Origin: Harmothoe impar
Lineage: Eukaryota; Annelida; Polychaeta; Phyllodocida; Polynoidae
DNA length: 64,000 nucleotides
Assembly (NCBI GenBank): GCA_947462335.1
Contig: OX381718.1
Coordinates: 42,842,281-42,906,280 of the forward strand
Direction of reading: 5' to 3'
Part shown: in pieces, positions 1-11,399 of the stretch
How the letters are laid out: every line of letters begins with the position of its first letter
Numbering within the stretch: the first letter of the stretch is position 1
Program-made: the position numbers and the translations under genes
The notes under the pieces: model-generated
What the model was told of the DNA's origin: nothing
The model's database searches: none
What the model saw: only the letters and a program-made list of their open reading frames with translations

Positions 1-908
1 TTAACATAGACCCCAGGGGAGGTTAGAGGTCGCTGCACACAGCCTTGTGGCGCCCCCTAAACGGTAGATCACGGCACTACACCTCTCACTACCTCACTTC
101 TAGTCTACACTCCCCAGGCACAGTCTCTGTGTGACCACTATGTGCACGTACAATACTAAGGCTGTGTTGGGAGAGTTTGTAGTTATCTCCCTGTGGCAGG
201 GATTCCTCAGGGGGATCTCCAAGTCACGTGACTAATCTGCAGGTCACGAGGTCACTGGCAGAGATTCTTCAAAATGGTATTCGTCTACTTTTAGATTTCT
301 AGTCACAAGATATATGTCCCAAGATGGTATATAGTCTTAGCATTAATCTGCCAATCATCTATGACCCTTTATACGGTAGGCACAATGCATGTATTATTGA
401 CAGATCAATTCTAAGATTATACCAGCTTCGTATGATCCACCAATGCAAGTCTGGTATTTGTCATTTACCTGCGCTGCATTGGTGCATCGTGATGGAAAAT
501 TAACAAAGCCTTTAGGCATTTTGCCTCTCTTAAAAAATCAAATTATCATTTTGCATCCTTGTATTTATGGACGCTAAATGCGTGGTACGAGAATAGAGTT
601 ACTTGGAGGGAAGGGGGAAGCAATGCTTTTAATATTGACATCTACCCAATCACATTCTACATACATCACGTAATTATATACATGGCCCTGTTGGTGGGAA
701 TACCATCGGCGCCTCTATTGCATGGGCTTAGAGCCTAAGAGGTCACAGGGGTCATAGGGTTGACAGGGGTCAGGTAGAAAGGGTTCCGGGCGGATCAATA
801 TACCGGCCCTGTACACGAGGATAACATGGTAAACACGGTATATATAGACATACAGGTAGGGTGGGGACTGAACAGACATGGTGGGATACCAGTCTCTACC
901 CATGGTTC
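1..908. other. No gene seen
   Basis: I see no coding signal, repeat or RNA gene here. The only open frame (715-903, minus) has no recognisable features. Confidence 0.6.
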
Positions 909-1178
909 TTCTTCGTGCTAATTTTTTAACAACAGCGGGGTTGTGGATTTAGCGGAGGGGAGGGATAACAATTTCAAGGGGGGGGCTGCATCTGTTTTTA
1001 GTATTAAAAAAAATGGAAAAAAAAATATTTAAAAAAACACAGTCAGCTACTCTGCTTTGAAGGGCAGGTACGCGCCCTGATTTTGGATCTGCTAAGGTGG
1101 GCGGAGGGTGAAAAATAATTCGCGCAAAATCTCCCCACCTCCTCCTTCCACCACTGTTGTTAAAAAGTGACCACTCCG
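909..1178. mobile_element. G/C-run MITE, diverged copy
   Basis: The ends are inverted: the left side contains ATTTTTTAACAACAG and the right side CTGTTGTTAAAAAGTGACCACTCC. They match the better copies at 1426-1582 and 51161-51481, although the outer left bases (CTTCGTGCTA) have diverged. TTA follows the right end. The interior has G runs and A runs and no coding capacity. The family resembles PIF/Harbinger-type MITEs in its TIR start (GGGAGTG) and 3-bp TTA/TAA target; that assignment is inferred. Confidence 0.6.
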
Positions 1179-1425
1179 TTATATGAACGGATTTCATATA
1201 TCTTTTTAAAGGAACTGACCTCATTCTATGTATTTTGCATGGCCTCGGTAGGTGATTGTTCTGGGGTGGGATGTTCTATGAGAGAATGTGAATGTGACAC
1301 AGTTAGCACAGCTGAGGTAGAGCAGTATGTGGAGCAGGTGTCAGCTGCGTGTCAGTGTTGGCATTCCAGACCTGGCCAACTTCTCACCCCTCATACCCGC
1401 ACCTACCCTGCTCTCACTCTACTGT

Positions 1426-1582
1426 GGGAGTGATCATTTTTTAACAACAGGAGGGGGGGTGGTCGGTTTGGGGGGGGGGGGCAAAAATATTTGGACCCCT
1501 TGGGGGGGGCAAAAAAATTACGCCCGCCCGTTACTATGCCCCCCCCCTGTTGTTAAAAAATGATTAAAAAATGATTACTCCC
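1426..1582. mobile_element. G/C-run MITE
   Basis: The left end reads GGGAGTGATCATTTTTTAAC and is followed by a G-rich arm. The right end carries a C-rich arm, TGTTGTTAAAAAATGAT, a short local duplication (TTAAAAAATGAT twice) and ACTCCC before TTA. The two halves would fold into one long hairpin. The flanks TGT and TTA do not match, so the target duplication has decayed. Confidence 0.75.
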
Positions 1583-2034
1583 TTAGGGACTGCTTATATG
1601 TTATTAAAAATGAGCGCTTTCTATGTCCATAATCTCACTATTATCATGTAAGGATACCCTCAAATCCATCTGTCAATTAACATGAACTAACATGGCACTA
1701 GTGAGTACCTCACCGACACTGCATAGCATCATGTTGGAGACTGACCAGTTTCTTAGTACGCCCTATGATTGAATGACAGTCCCCAGAACACAGGGTGTAG
1801 CAAGAACTTGGCACACTCATTTATTGTCACTGAGCATTGGTACAGCATGCATACCCTTCTTTTTAATTGCTTTACTACAACAAGACGAATTGACGTTATG
1901 GTACAAATATGTTGTTTATATTTACTTTTCAAGGGTGATATATTATGTTCTAATTATAGTAGGGCTCTCTAGTTATGTTTGGTGAGGGGTAAGGATGGCA
2001 TGTGTGGGTGTGGGTGTGTACCCTGGGGTGTAGT
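1583..2034. other. No gene seen
   Basis: Ordinary AT-rich sequence. The overlapping short open frames at 1769-1985 show no domain or signal. Confidence 0.6.
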
Positions 2035-2440
2035 AAGGCCGTTTTATTTTGATAACTTGGATTACGGATCCGCCACCGAGATTTTTGGCATTTTGCGACA
2101 AAAAAAAATATTTTTGGGTTGCTTTTTTTACCTTTTTCCTCCGAGAACTTTTGGAAAATTTTACCAAAAAAAAGAAGGAAATACCTGTTGACCAGCAAAA
2201 GGTGAAATGAGGCCTTTTAGGTTGGGGATATTTCTCAACATACCTTCATTAGATTACCCAAAAATGAGGTTTTCCATGCTTTTTTTTATTGCCTCTGCCC
2301 TTTAGGAATTTTGGGTAGTCCGGGCGGTGTGTAAAACAGCTTTTTTTTTTTGCTTTTCTCTGCTTTATTGCTTCTCTCTGCCCTCCCAAAATATTTACAG
2401 TAAAGGCCCGTAATCCAAGTTATCAAAAAAAGGTGGCCTA
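2035..2440. mobile_element. TIR element with GATAACTTGGATTACGG ends
   Basis: The left end (about 2035-2068) contains GGCC, a T-rich stretch and TTGATAACTTGGATTACGG. The right end (about 2405-2438) is its inverted copy, CCGTAATCCAAGTTATCAA then an A run and GGCC. The 400-bp interior is rich in T and A runs and does not code. A related right end, TTAAGTTATCAGGATAAAAAGGCC, lies at 36032-36057. Confidence 0.65.
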
Positions 2441-3720
2441 TAACGGTTGGTGACCTGTCTATGGGTGGCACCCACTGAGTACTCCACCACACCCAGAACC
2501 GTTATGTCAGCTGTCTGTCCTCTACTCAACATGTCACCTCGTCAGGCAATGCCTGGATCCACTACATGTTTGAATCTACCCAACCCCACCCCACCCCACA
2601 CTCACTACTCGTCTTACAATGGTGGAGCCTGGAATTTAAAAAGAAATGGGGTTCCACTAAACACCAACGTATTGAAAATAATCGCGACGGACCACGTCTT
2701 CATAGGAACGCTCGGTACTAATTTACAAAATGGGAGATGGGCTACCAGGACCCCCCTCCCCCCCCCCCATGTGGATCCTCCCTTGGGCTCAGAGGGGCAT
2801 GTGGGGTGTAAATAAAATTATGGTCCGCGTGCAATTTTCATTTTTCATTATATCAGAATTATATTTAACCAGCTTTATCTACGTTTCCATCCTCCCTTGC
2901 TATCTCTGTTTCCTCTATATGTTATGTACTTTGTCTCTTATCACCTTTGCCTTTGTCCCTTTTATGTTGGCTCTGTTCTTGATGGCTCCTCCACCTCTCC
3001 ATGCACACCTCCTTGGCTTTCACTCTATCTCAATTTCTGTAATGTATAAGGTGTGACGAGCTAAGGACGCTGGGGGTTTGCTGTGCTCATTGCCTCATTG
3101 ATTATTTACAAACAGGTATACACCAACTAGGTCTATACCCCACCTCTATACGGGCGTAGGGCTGCTCATGTTTTAACAAAGGGGGGGGGGGGGGGTCTAA
3201 TCACCCTATCCCTCAAGCTACATTCAGATTTATAGCGGCCAAACCCTTTTTTCCTTTTATAAATTTAGTAATGCGTGGGCGGATTTTTAACTCAAAGGTA
3301 ATGAAAAATGGCTGCCCTCAAAAGGAGTCCAAATTACCCCCCCCCCCCCTCTCTCTCTCTCTCCCTAAAGTAATTGGCGCTGCGTCATCAATTTTACATC
3401 GGTCTGCTTAACTGTCTATTTACAACAGAAAGAGGGGAAACCTCATTGAACTAAAAAACAGGAATACCACCAGCCAAAATATCATTATGCCGTTGTGTAA
3501 TGCAGGTAAGCTTATACATTATGTATAATGCTATAACCGGATGCCATGTGCTCCTGTGATCACCATGTGTACTTTGGCACAAACGGATCTCACCAGATGT
3601 TGGCTCTAATTTCAGAATGCAGCTTTGTTGTTGGCAAACCATCTAAATATCACAAGAGTGCCTTTTTTGTGGGGGGGGGGGGGGGTCCAAAGTAGTACCC
3701 TCAGGTAGGGAATGAAAGTG
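2441..3720. other. No gene; simple-sequence tracts
   Basis: Holds C-rich tracts (2580-2602, 2751-2768), a G run at 3181-3197, a C run then (CT)n at 3340-3364, and a G run at 3670-3685. No gene or RNA is recognisable. The frame at 2730-3056 is a hydrophobic T-rich translation and is probably not a gene. Confidence 0.55.
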
Positions 3721-3729
3721 AGGCTGGGA

Positions 3730-4227
3730 GAGGGATGTGCTCTGGCTGGGAGTCTGCATGGTGAGTGATGTGCTCAGTCTGTAGCTGAGAGTCTGCATGG
3801 AGAGTGATGTGCTCAGTCTGTAGCTGAGAGTCTGCATGGAGAGTGATGTGCTCAGTCTGTAGCTGAGAGTCTGCATGGAGAGTGATGTGCTCAGTCTGTA
3901 GCTGAGAGTCTGCATGGAGAGTGATGTGCTCAGTCTGTAGCTGAGAGTCTGCATGGAGAGTGATGTGCTCAGTCTGTAGCTGAGAGTCTGCATGGTGAGT
4001 GATGTGCTCAGTCTGTAGCTGAGAGTCTGCATGGAGAGTGATGTGCTCAGTCTGTAGCTGAGAGTCTGCATGGTGAGTGATGTGCTCAGTCTGTAGCTGA
4101 GAGTCTGCATGGTGAGTGATGTGCTCAGTCTGTAGCTGAGAGTCTGCATGGAGAGTGATGTGCTCAGTCTCTGGTTGAGAATCTGTGTGGAATGTGATTT
4201 GTGGCTGAGAGTAATGTGCTCAATGAC
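3730..4227. repeat. Minisatellite, 39-bp unit, main block
   Basis: About 12 head-to-tail copies of a 39-bp unit containing GTGATGTGCTCAGTCTGTAG and CTGAGAGTCTGCATGG. Units differ mostly at one site (GGAGA or GGTGA). Because 39 is a multiple of 3, the minus strand stays open as a 13-residue repeat (MQTLSYRLSTSLT). That explains a 168-codon frame which is not a gene. Confidence 0.93.
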
Positions 4228-4375
4228 CAGGGGCGGATTTAGGGGGGGGGCGGACCTGGTGTGCGCCCCCCCCCCTCTATTTGTCTGTACATTTCAATGT
4301 GACAATTTCCAATACCCCCAGTACATTGCCTATTTCACGCCCCCCCCCTTTTCCAAAATCCTGGATCCGCCCCTG
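4228..4375. mobile_element. hAT-like MITE inside the minisatellite
   Basis: A 148-bp element with near-perfect 16-bp TIRs: CAGGGGCGGATTTAGG on the left, and on the right the complement of CAGGGGCGGATCCAGG. CAGRGGCGGAT-type ends are typical of hAT-superfamily elements. A clear 8-bp target duplication is not visible; only CAAT repeats on both sides. The minisatellite resumes after it, so the array is older than the insertion. The interior is a G arm and a C arm. Confidence 0.75.
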
Positions 4376-4500
4376 CAATCTGTGGCTGGGAGTATGCATG
4401 TAATGGAGAGTGATGTGCTCAGTCTGTGGGTAAGAGTCTGCATGGAGAGTGATGTGCTCAGTCTGTGACTGAGACTCTGGGTGGAGACTGAGAGGCAGTG
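4376..4500. repeat. Minisatellite, 39-bp unit, distal block
   Basis: About three more diverged copies of the 39-bp unit, in the same orientation and cut off from the main block by the hAT-like insertion. Confidence 0.85.
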
Positions 4501-4514
4501 TCTGGGGTGGGTGC

Positions 4515-4554
4515 CAGACCACGTGGTCTGTACCCACGTGACTCACATGACTCA
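4515..4554. promoter_or_regulatory. E-box and AP-1 cluster
   Basis: CAGACCACGTGGTCTG (4515-4530) is a perfect 16-bp palindrome centred on the E-box CACGTG. A second CACGTG lies at 4535-4540. Two TRE/AP-1 sites (TGACTCA) lie at 4539-4545 and 4548-4554. Four palindromic transcription-factor sites in 40 bp is dense. Function is inferred; no transcript start is visible. Confidence 0.35.
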
Positions 4555-5763
4555 TGCACCACTCACCGGCGGCACCGGGCACATGGATCCACCCCTCACC
4601 CACCCTGTTACCCTATTACCCTCACCCCCCCCCCCCCCAGCCACACACACACACACACACACACCAACCCAGACACATTCTTTATGAATGGGTGTCATTC
4701 ACTTTCCCTGCTCCATTCATCTGTCTGAGTTACCCGTCTCCCATATCACCCCACCCCCACTCCCACCCCACGCAAACACACCTCCACTCCCACCTAATGC
4801 CATATCATGGCTGTAATTATGTCACTGCAGTTTTTTATGTGTCTGTATGTCATTGTCACACCCTCCTTCCCACCTCTGTATAGGTTCTGAGCAGCAAATG
4901 TTATCTGTACTGCTGGATCCTAGCATGCATTAACTTATATTAGTCACTAAACCCTCCGACGTAGACATAAAGATGAGATGGAAAAGAAATCATGCATATA
5001 TGATTCATACAGCAGTGCATGACATCGTGTTTTTTTTTGTGATTTAAAGATGGTATTGGACCAAACACAGCCCAGATCACAATTCTATCGTATTTGTACA
5101 TGATTAGTATTACCTGATTTCCTTTTGTTCAACATACCTCATTAGATATAAAACCGTGTATTTATAGATAATTTGATGATAATAAGCAGGAGTCTATAAT
5201 CTGCTTGGGCAGGAAGGGAAATCTGACAGGTGCCCAGGCTAGATCAGAATATAACCCTATACGGTATGTTTTAGACTGGCCCTTTTAATACAAATATGGG
5301 TAAATTCATATAGAAAAGGGCAGTGCAGCACTGAATGATTATGGTGATGATTGTGTTGCGAGGGAGAATGCTGGGTAGTGTATATGACAGGAGAACGGGA
5401 TATAATACCTAAAAAGAGGTGTGTTCCAGTAACATAGCCACACATAAACGGGGTCGGTAGGTCGATTTTAACCGATATTCTTTTGGTCCAAATAAAACTA
5501 ATTATAACCTGTTTCAGAAAATTTAAAATGTTCAAAAAGATTAGGGTGAAACCTAAAAATATATTACGTCGGGTCGATCAGAGTACCGAAACACTTCTCT
5601 TTTTTGGGGCCTAACTGGGACCATTCATCATTGTATTATGTTTGTTTAATTCTCAGGGATTATGCTAATGAGGCTGCATGTTAACCAATCAGTATGACGT
5701 CCCACTCCCCATTGTTGAAGCACGTCTTCAGCATTACACAGGGTCCTCCTATTGTAGTATTAA
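4555..5763. other. No gene; CA repeat and C-rich tracts
   Basis: A C run (4624-4638) leads into (CA)n at 4640-4664, then C/A-rich sequence to about 4800. From 4870 the sequence is AT-rich and unremarkable. Confidence 0.55.
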
Positions 5764-5890
5764 CCCTCTAAGGGCCGCATAGCGCCTTATTGCACTATGC
5801 CCTTTGTCGTCTTATGAAGTGCCGACCTGGTGAGTCTACTCCTTGCGAGTAACTCGCCAGGGCATTTTGTGCACCATTACCATAAATACT
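5764..5890. mobile_element. TTAN-MITE, left part only
   Basis: TTAA (5760-5763) is followed by the family's left end CCCTCTAAGGGCCGCATAG, CCCTTTGTCGTC and the first hairpin around GCGAGTAACTCGC. The right half is missing. Confidence 0.7.
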
Positions 5891-6207
5891 CGAAAGACGT
5901 CCTCCTAGTGTAGTGCTATACGTTATAGAATAATGTGGATTTGCCCTAAATAAGTGCCGAAAAATGTATGCAGATAAATTGTGAACATGTTGTGCTCATG
6001 GACTGAATGGCAACCAGCAGTGTTAGCATGTGGAGGTATTGGGTCCGCGGAACATGCATGGAGGGTGACAGCACTGGGGTGGGGGGGGGGGAGTACACAG
6101 GCTGAATGAACGCTATAACCTGCTGTCTCTGTCATAAACCCACTAGACTTGTCTACGCCCCTGGTGTTATTCTACAAAGATGCATAACCTGCATCTTGAG
6201 CCCGTAC
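5891..6207. other. No gene seen
   Basis: Contains a short G run near 6078-6091; otherwise featureless. Confidence 0.5.
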
Positions 6208-6330
6208 GTCATGCCCTTGGTCGTCATGATGCATGGATGCAGCCCTGGTGAGTGACTCACCAGTGCTGCATTCAAGCATCATGCCGACCCTACTAGGTTG
6301 ATACATTCCGAAAGGGTCGGCCGGCATTGG
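6208..6330. mobile_element. TTAN-MITE, internal fragment
   Basis: Retains the family core: GTCGTCATGATGCATGGATG, the GTGAGTGACTCAC hairpin, GCATCATGCCGACCCT and AGGGTCGGC. Both termini are lost. Confidence 0.65.
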
Positions 6331-7064
6331 TGTGAGCTTGCAGTACAGAAAATATCCCCTATTTTCAACTTTCACGAACATTCCTTTGAAGAAGTACCCC
6401 TATTTTTGAAAAAAAAAACACGATGACATTAAAGGTGGGAAATAAAAGACCCTAAAATCGCGTGTATTTTTTCTAACGATGATGGTGTCAAAGAAGTGAT
6501 GAACTACAGGGGCAGGGCCCCACTGCTAATACACGATTTAATAGGATCACGGAATAATAAACATTATAATTAATTCTCATGATAGGATATAAACAAAAAC
6601 ATAGTGAGTGCATGCATAGAGAACAATAGGCACATGATCAACAGTTCGCTTCAGAAAACAGTATGAATATTACACAAGCCTCTTTATATATCCCATAATT
6701 GTCTTCTTGTGGTATACTAATAGTGATCAACGGGATTATATACCACGAATGTGAGGTATAATGACACATACATATATTACTACAAGGATATGACATCACC
6801 TCAGGATTCATCATAAATACAATCAATCAATCATGTTATTTAATTATTAACAACTTGGACTAGGATGTGATCCGGCCTTCTGTGTACTATTGTAGTGTCT
6901 GCTGCGGCTTCTTTGGTTCGGCGGTTAGACAGGTGAATGGCATAAAAGACCGAGTGCCAACTCCTAAATACTCGACATCTACAAAGAAATCAATACCAAA
7001 ACAGATTTAGGTCGCAGCCTGCAGGATCTCCGGGATCGATATTATAGTGGTGCTCTTTTACTAA
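6331..7064. other. No gene seen
   Basis: AT-rich sequence without visible repeats or coding signal. Confidence 0.55.
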
Positions 7065-7336
7065 CCCTTTAAGGACCGCATGGTGCTTTAATACATTATC
7101 CCGTCTGCCGTTATGATGCATGGATGCATCACTGGCGAGTACTTACATGCAAGCATCTTATCGACCCTATATAGGGTTTATACATTCCCAAAATAATGGT
7201 GGGCATGAGCATCTCCTGTAACTCGCCAGGCCTGCATCCATGCCATCAAAGGACATAGATATGGATTTCACGCTAATGAATTTTCAATAAAGAAAAACAA
7301 AATGGCCCATTAAAGCACTAAGCGGCCCTTACAGGG
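7065..7336. mobile_element. TTAN-MITE, full length
   Basis: Begins CCCTTTAAGGACCGCATGG and ends with ATTAAAGCACTAAGCGGCCC. It is bracketed by CTAA on both sides (7061-7064, 7337-7340), a matched 4-bp target duplication that departs from TTAA. The right half is diverged. Confidence 0.8.
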
Positions 7337-7629
7337 CTAATGACGATGATTCTGGGGATGTTTTTTGGCTCGCAGACTGAGCAGGGAATGCTGTGTCAGG
7401 TCTTTACATAATACGCTACAATCAGCGTCCCTTGTCCTAGTTCAATTGGTTCTGGGAGTCGTGAATCTATGGCTATTAAATGGATGGTTAATTATCAGAG
7501 AAAAGAATTATTATCTCATAATGTAATTTTACAGTGTTTAATATAACATAGGCGATTCTGATGCCCTCTCTACACTGCAGCAGTCAGTTAAAACAACACC
7601 AAGGTCGTTCAAGGTCGTATACGGATTTA
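7337..7629. other. No gene seen
   Basis: Unremarkable AT-rich sequence. Confidence 0.5.
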
Positions 7630-7779
7630 CACTGTAAAAATGAACCTAAAAATAATTTAAATAGTATGTCATTTTATACAGTAAACCAACAGTCGAGTAT
7701 ATTGCCCATGTACACTATATATAGTTTTACAGTATAATTATACTACAGTATAGATATACTACATTAACTTCTAGCAGTG
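7630..7779. mobile_element. Tc1/mariner-like MITE
   Basis: A 150-bp stretch starting CACTGTAAAAATGAACC and ending CAGTG, bracketed by TA (7628-7629, 7780-7781). The ends match the element at 55997-56168. A TA target and CACTG ends suggest a Tc1/mariner-type MITE. The interior is AT-rich with near-palindromic TATAGTTTTACAGTATA motifs. The TIR is short, so confidence is moderate. Confidence 0.5.
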
Positions 7780-8066
7780 TAGTTGAGGCGGGAAGATAAA
7801 AAAGAAAGAGCAGGATACCAATTTGTGTTTGGTACAATATGTTTACAACCAAGATTATGGGCCCAAGATAATTATAAATCCTCCTGGTGGGTGGGGATTG
7901 CAGTGTGGAGAAGTGAAGTCAAATGAAACGTCAATAATTTCCCTCTGCTCTGCTCCGACAAAAAAAAACTGATGATCATTACCAGCATTTTCTTCCAGTT
8001 CAAAGAGCATGTAGGGTGGTAGAATCCCCCGTGAACTTATACGTGGGGTATAAAATAGGGATTTAA

Positions 8067-8307
8067 CACATTAAAGACCGCATTTCGCTAAACGATGACA
8101 TTTGTCGTTATGATGCCCCAATGCAGCCTTGGCGAGTTACTCATCAGTGGTGCAGCATGCCAACCCTACGGTAGCGTCTCAACCCCACAGGGTCAGCATA
8201 ATGCTTGAATGTAGTACTGGCGAGTTACTCGCCAGGGCTGTATTCATATTTCATGGCGACCAAAGGCACGATGCACCAAGGCATATGTATATGCCGTCCT
8301 CAAAGGG
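8067..8307. mobile_element. TTAN-MITE, full length
   Basis: TTAA flanks both ends (8063-8066, 8308-8311). The left end has lost the CCCTTTAAGG start (CACATTAAAGACCGC). The right end is GCCGTCCTCAAAGGG. Both GGCGAGTTACTCGCC-type hairpins and the central ACCCTACGG...AGGGTCAGC hairpin are present. Confidence 0.85.
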
Positions 8308-8311
8308 TTAA

Positions 8312-8694
8312 ATGGAGAATCTTGAGACGGTGAAGACGGGAGGTGAAGACCCAATATGTTTAAATCACACCAGATCCAATCCCCGGATCCAATCGCCTGG
8401 TGTTGTCTCTTCATTCACAATTTACATCTCAAGGTTGAGCCTTCTCGTCAATTCCACGTCTTTCTTAGTTTCAGGGGAAAATCCAGGAATTTGGGAAAGG
8501 GGCGCGATAATTTGCGATGAACTGAATGCATTGAACCCAATGTAGGCCTACATGAAAATGTACATGAGAAAATAGAGTCGCCCACCCCCATCCCCCTGGA
8601 CTCGACTCTGTTTTGTGAGTATACTACATGTATATATTCACATGAATTGAGTTTTACCAGGGAGGTACTGAGACTACCTTCCTGCTTTTATCAA
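8312..8694. other. No gene; start of GAGTC-rich zone
   Basis: The frame at 8312-8545 has no recognisable features. From about 8577 GAGTC/GACTC motifs appear and continue into the foldback element. Confidence 0.5.
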
Positions 8695-10185
8695 CACAGA
8701 GAGAAGTAAAGGAGTCGCCACGACTCTGAGAGCCAGAGTCGGAGTTTGTCTCCCAAGTGACACCTGTAGAGGAGAGAGTCAAATGAGTTTGACTCTCCAT
8801 TCCTGAAGAGTCAACAGCGATTGACCCCTTAAAATAGCAGGAGTCAAAATCGATACTTGAATACATGAGTGCCCTGCAGGTAAGGTGGATCCTATACTTA
8901 TAGGGTAGAGTGGGGGCAACAGGCATATATAATTAGTGGGCAGGCCAGGTGAGGCATATCAGAGAAGTGAGTAGGTGAGGTTATTGCCCAAGACAGGCCA
9001 ATAACAAGACATGTTCTCATATTCACCACTTACCCCTGTGTGAAACGGCTAAGTTATATCTGCCTCACACTACATTTTACACACCATTGGCCACATATTA
9101 GATGCCAATATCAGATATATATGAAGTAGTAAGCAGTGCCACCCATTATATATCACATAGTTGGTGACCAGTCCAGTCCCTGCACTTGCCATGGTACATG
9201 TACACCACCTGCGTTCCCAAAAAACATGGGAAAAGGGACTTTTTCCACTCTCTCCCAATGTCCTAGGAATTGAGAAAAAGGGCCGTTATTTCCTAAATAA
9301 GTCAGAGGATTTTTTTTAAATGGGGGTATCTTTAAGCTTCATTCAATGCAATTGAATAAAAGGGTGCCAGTTGGTGTGTGTTGGATGCTGTTTTAACCGA
9401 CTACTGAATTCCTTTTGAATACCGATTTCTCTAACTCATGGAGAAAGAAGGCATTGGGAAAATTTCAGTGTTCTGTCAAAGAAGGGGGTCATTTTCACTT
9501 CAAAAAGTCAGTGTTTTTCCACAAAAAGGGGTCATTTTCTGTCTGAAAATCCGTAGAAATGGGGATGTTTTTCAGAAGAAGGAATGCAGGTGATGTACCT
9601 TTACCATGGAGAGTGCAGGGAGCGGGGTGCCCAGATTATATTTATTTCCCATACCCACAAATATGGTGACTAAGCTCGATCTATACTGTTCATGTTCTTG
9701 GAATGTATTGTATATTTTGTCATCACTTTCTATTCAGGTAGGTTAACTAGAAAGCGTATCCATTGACATCCCTTGACCACACTATTTAGACATAGTGGAC
9801 CTATCTATAAAGAATCAAAACTGTCGCAAGTAACAATTATCTAAAGTATAGATAGTGGCTCTGCCTTGTGGTTGCCACTGGTGCCAAATTAGTGTTGGTT
9901 GCCCCACCAGGTGGTTTCATATGCAACTACTATCAGAGTCAACACATTTATTATTTGACTCTTCATGAAGGGTCAAACTACAAATGATTCTGCTGTGGGC
10001 AGATTCAACTGCACTTGACTCTGCACTGATAGAGTCAAGAGGGACAGTCACTTTTTAGAAGGAGCAAGGGGTATGACTGGACTAGCTGTGACCTCTCCAC
10101 CAGAGTCATCATGACTCTGCTACCAGAGTCAACAAGAGTTGACTATGGTAAAAGAGTCATGGCGACGCCTTTAGTTCTCTCTGTG
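8695..10185. mobile_element. Foldback element with GAGTC iterons
   Basis: A 33-bp segment at 8695-8727 (CACAGAGAGAAGTAAAGG then AGTCGCC..GACTCT) recurs inverted at 10153-10185 with about four mismatches. Both subterminal zones (about 8577-8870 and 9940-10200) are crowded with GAGTC/GACTC, often as AGAGTCAA. The middle (about 8880-9930) lacks them and shows no coding capacity. Inverted ends with clustered iterons suggest a foldback DNA transposon remnant. Exact termini and target duplication are unclear. Confidence 0.55.
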
Positions 10186-10355
10186 AATGACTCTAATATC
10201 CATGGTTTTACCAAGGCCATGCAATGACCTACAGTGTGATTTAATACCCAATAACACCACCGCATGAACAGGGTCTTTATGATATTGTAGGTGCATGACA
10301 ATCCAGCAGAAAAAGGGACAATGTGATGAGGACATGGCCACGTCTAGTAGTCTCT

Positions 10356-10400
10356 AACGGCCGTTACGTCGTGCCGTTACGTGAGATGACTCAGCACGTG
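10356..10400. promoter_or_regulatory. MARE/NF-E2 site with overlapping E-box
   Basis: ATGACTCAGCA (10386-10396) matches the NF-E2/small-Maf/CNC site and overlaps CACGTG (10395-10400). AACGGCCGTT (10356-10365) is a perfect palindrome containing Myb-like AACGG on both strands. TTACGTCG and TTACGTGA lie between them. The cluster is followed by GC-richer DNA. Regulatory function is inferred. Confidence 0.3.
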
Positions 10401-10446
10401 TCCGCTGGTTCCATGCTCGGCACCAAGCAGCACCCACCTCTTTACC

Positions 10447-10654
10447 TCCCGCTGCTCCTGCCGGAGAGCTCCAACCTCAGGTCGTGACCGTTACACCCGT
10501 TACAGGGCATCCTGTCCCCAGACTCCAGGACCAGACTCCTGGCATATCTCTTATCCCCCGTCACGGCTCCTGGGTTGCCCCCGGGGGCTAGTTTCCCATC
10601 TCTCATTGATTGGATAACCACTGCAGCGTCGCTGTCAAGAGCGGTGGCAGTCAA
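10447..10654 (-). CDS. Weak candidate exon, unknown product
   Basis: The minus strand is open for about 70 codons from 10654 (after a stop, so the exon start is unknown) and is GC-rich compared with its flanks. The frame runs into GGGAG|GTAAAG, a plausible 5' splice site, and its stop TAA lies inside that donor, as expected if the frame ended at an exon edge. The translation (for example DGKLAPGGNPGAVTGDKRYA) is not recognised. The upstream acceptor that fits best (CCCTTTTTAG) would put a stop in this frame, which counts against it. It may be chance. Confidence 0.15.
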
Positions 10655-10671
10655 TTCTCATTTCATCCTAA

Positions 10672-10870
10672 AAAGGGGGCGGTCGGGAGTCCTTACGACT
10701 CTGATGAGAAGACATTGTACAGCTTTTCCATAAAAACATAGGGCAGTCAAATTTCGCAACATCTGATAAGGGGGTAGTAGGGCGGTCATATCTCCCAACC
10801 CCTGAGAAGTAGGGCGGTAAAGTTTCCCAGACTATGATAAGAGGGGCGGTAGCGCGGCAGTTGTTATCTA
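10672..10870. repeat. Degenerate ~50-bp tandem repeat
   Basis: Four or five diverged units sharing GGGCGGT, AAATTTCCCA-like and TCTGATAAG segments. This creates a spurious minus-strand frame. Confidence 0.6.
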
Positions 10871-11399
10871 CCCTCAAAGACTCAGTACTCCCTCATTAAG
10901 CTCCTGTAAGTTAGCGATACGGAGGAATCTCAACATGAAGGAACAGGGAAGTCATGTATAGGATAGACCCTTGTATCATGGGTCTAGGTATATGATATAC
11001 ATGTAAACTGAAGTAACGAATTATTAAAGGGTATAGATATCTTTATTACCCAGGTATCCATGGGATATAATCAATCCAAAATTGCACAAAACATCATGTT
11101 CTAACACCGGTTCTAACGTTTAATGAGTACCACATATACATGATACACCGTGGGCATCCCCTGAAACACTGGAACCCTGCCCCTTTAAAATCCTCTACTC
11201 TCTGGTGGTGACAGCATGGAGCAGGGACAGAGGTAGAAGTGATGCTGGCGGCGATCAGCTGATCACTGAACTTCCACCCACCCTGTAGTATCCCTGTCAG
11301 CAGCAGCAGCAGCATCACACCACCACAACACACTGATACCTCCAGTAGCGGCCTCCAGTACCGGGCTGCTGCCACCCATCTGGTAACTCGGCAGGGGAT

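Noticed and set aside
2730..3056. Hydrophobic 108-codon frame suggesting a membrane protein
   Set aside because: T-rich and C-rich low-complexity DNA gives hydrophobic translations; no acceptor, donor or conserved motif.
3643..4149. 168-codon minus-strand frame with 13-residue repeats
   Set aside because: Created by a 39-bp minisatellite; no start context or domain, and broken by a transposon in the same array.
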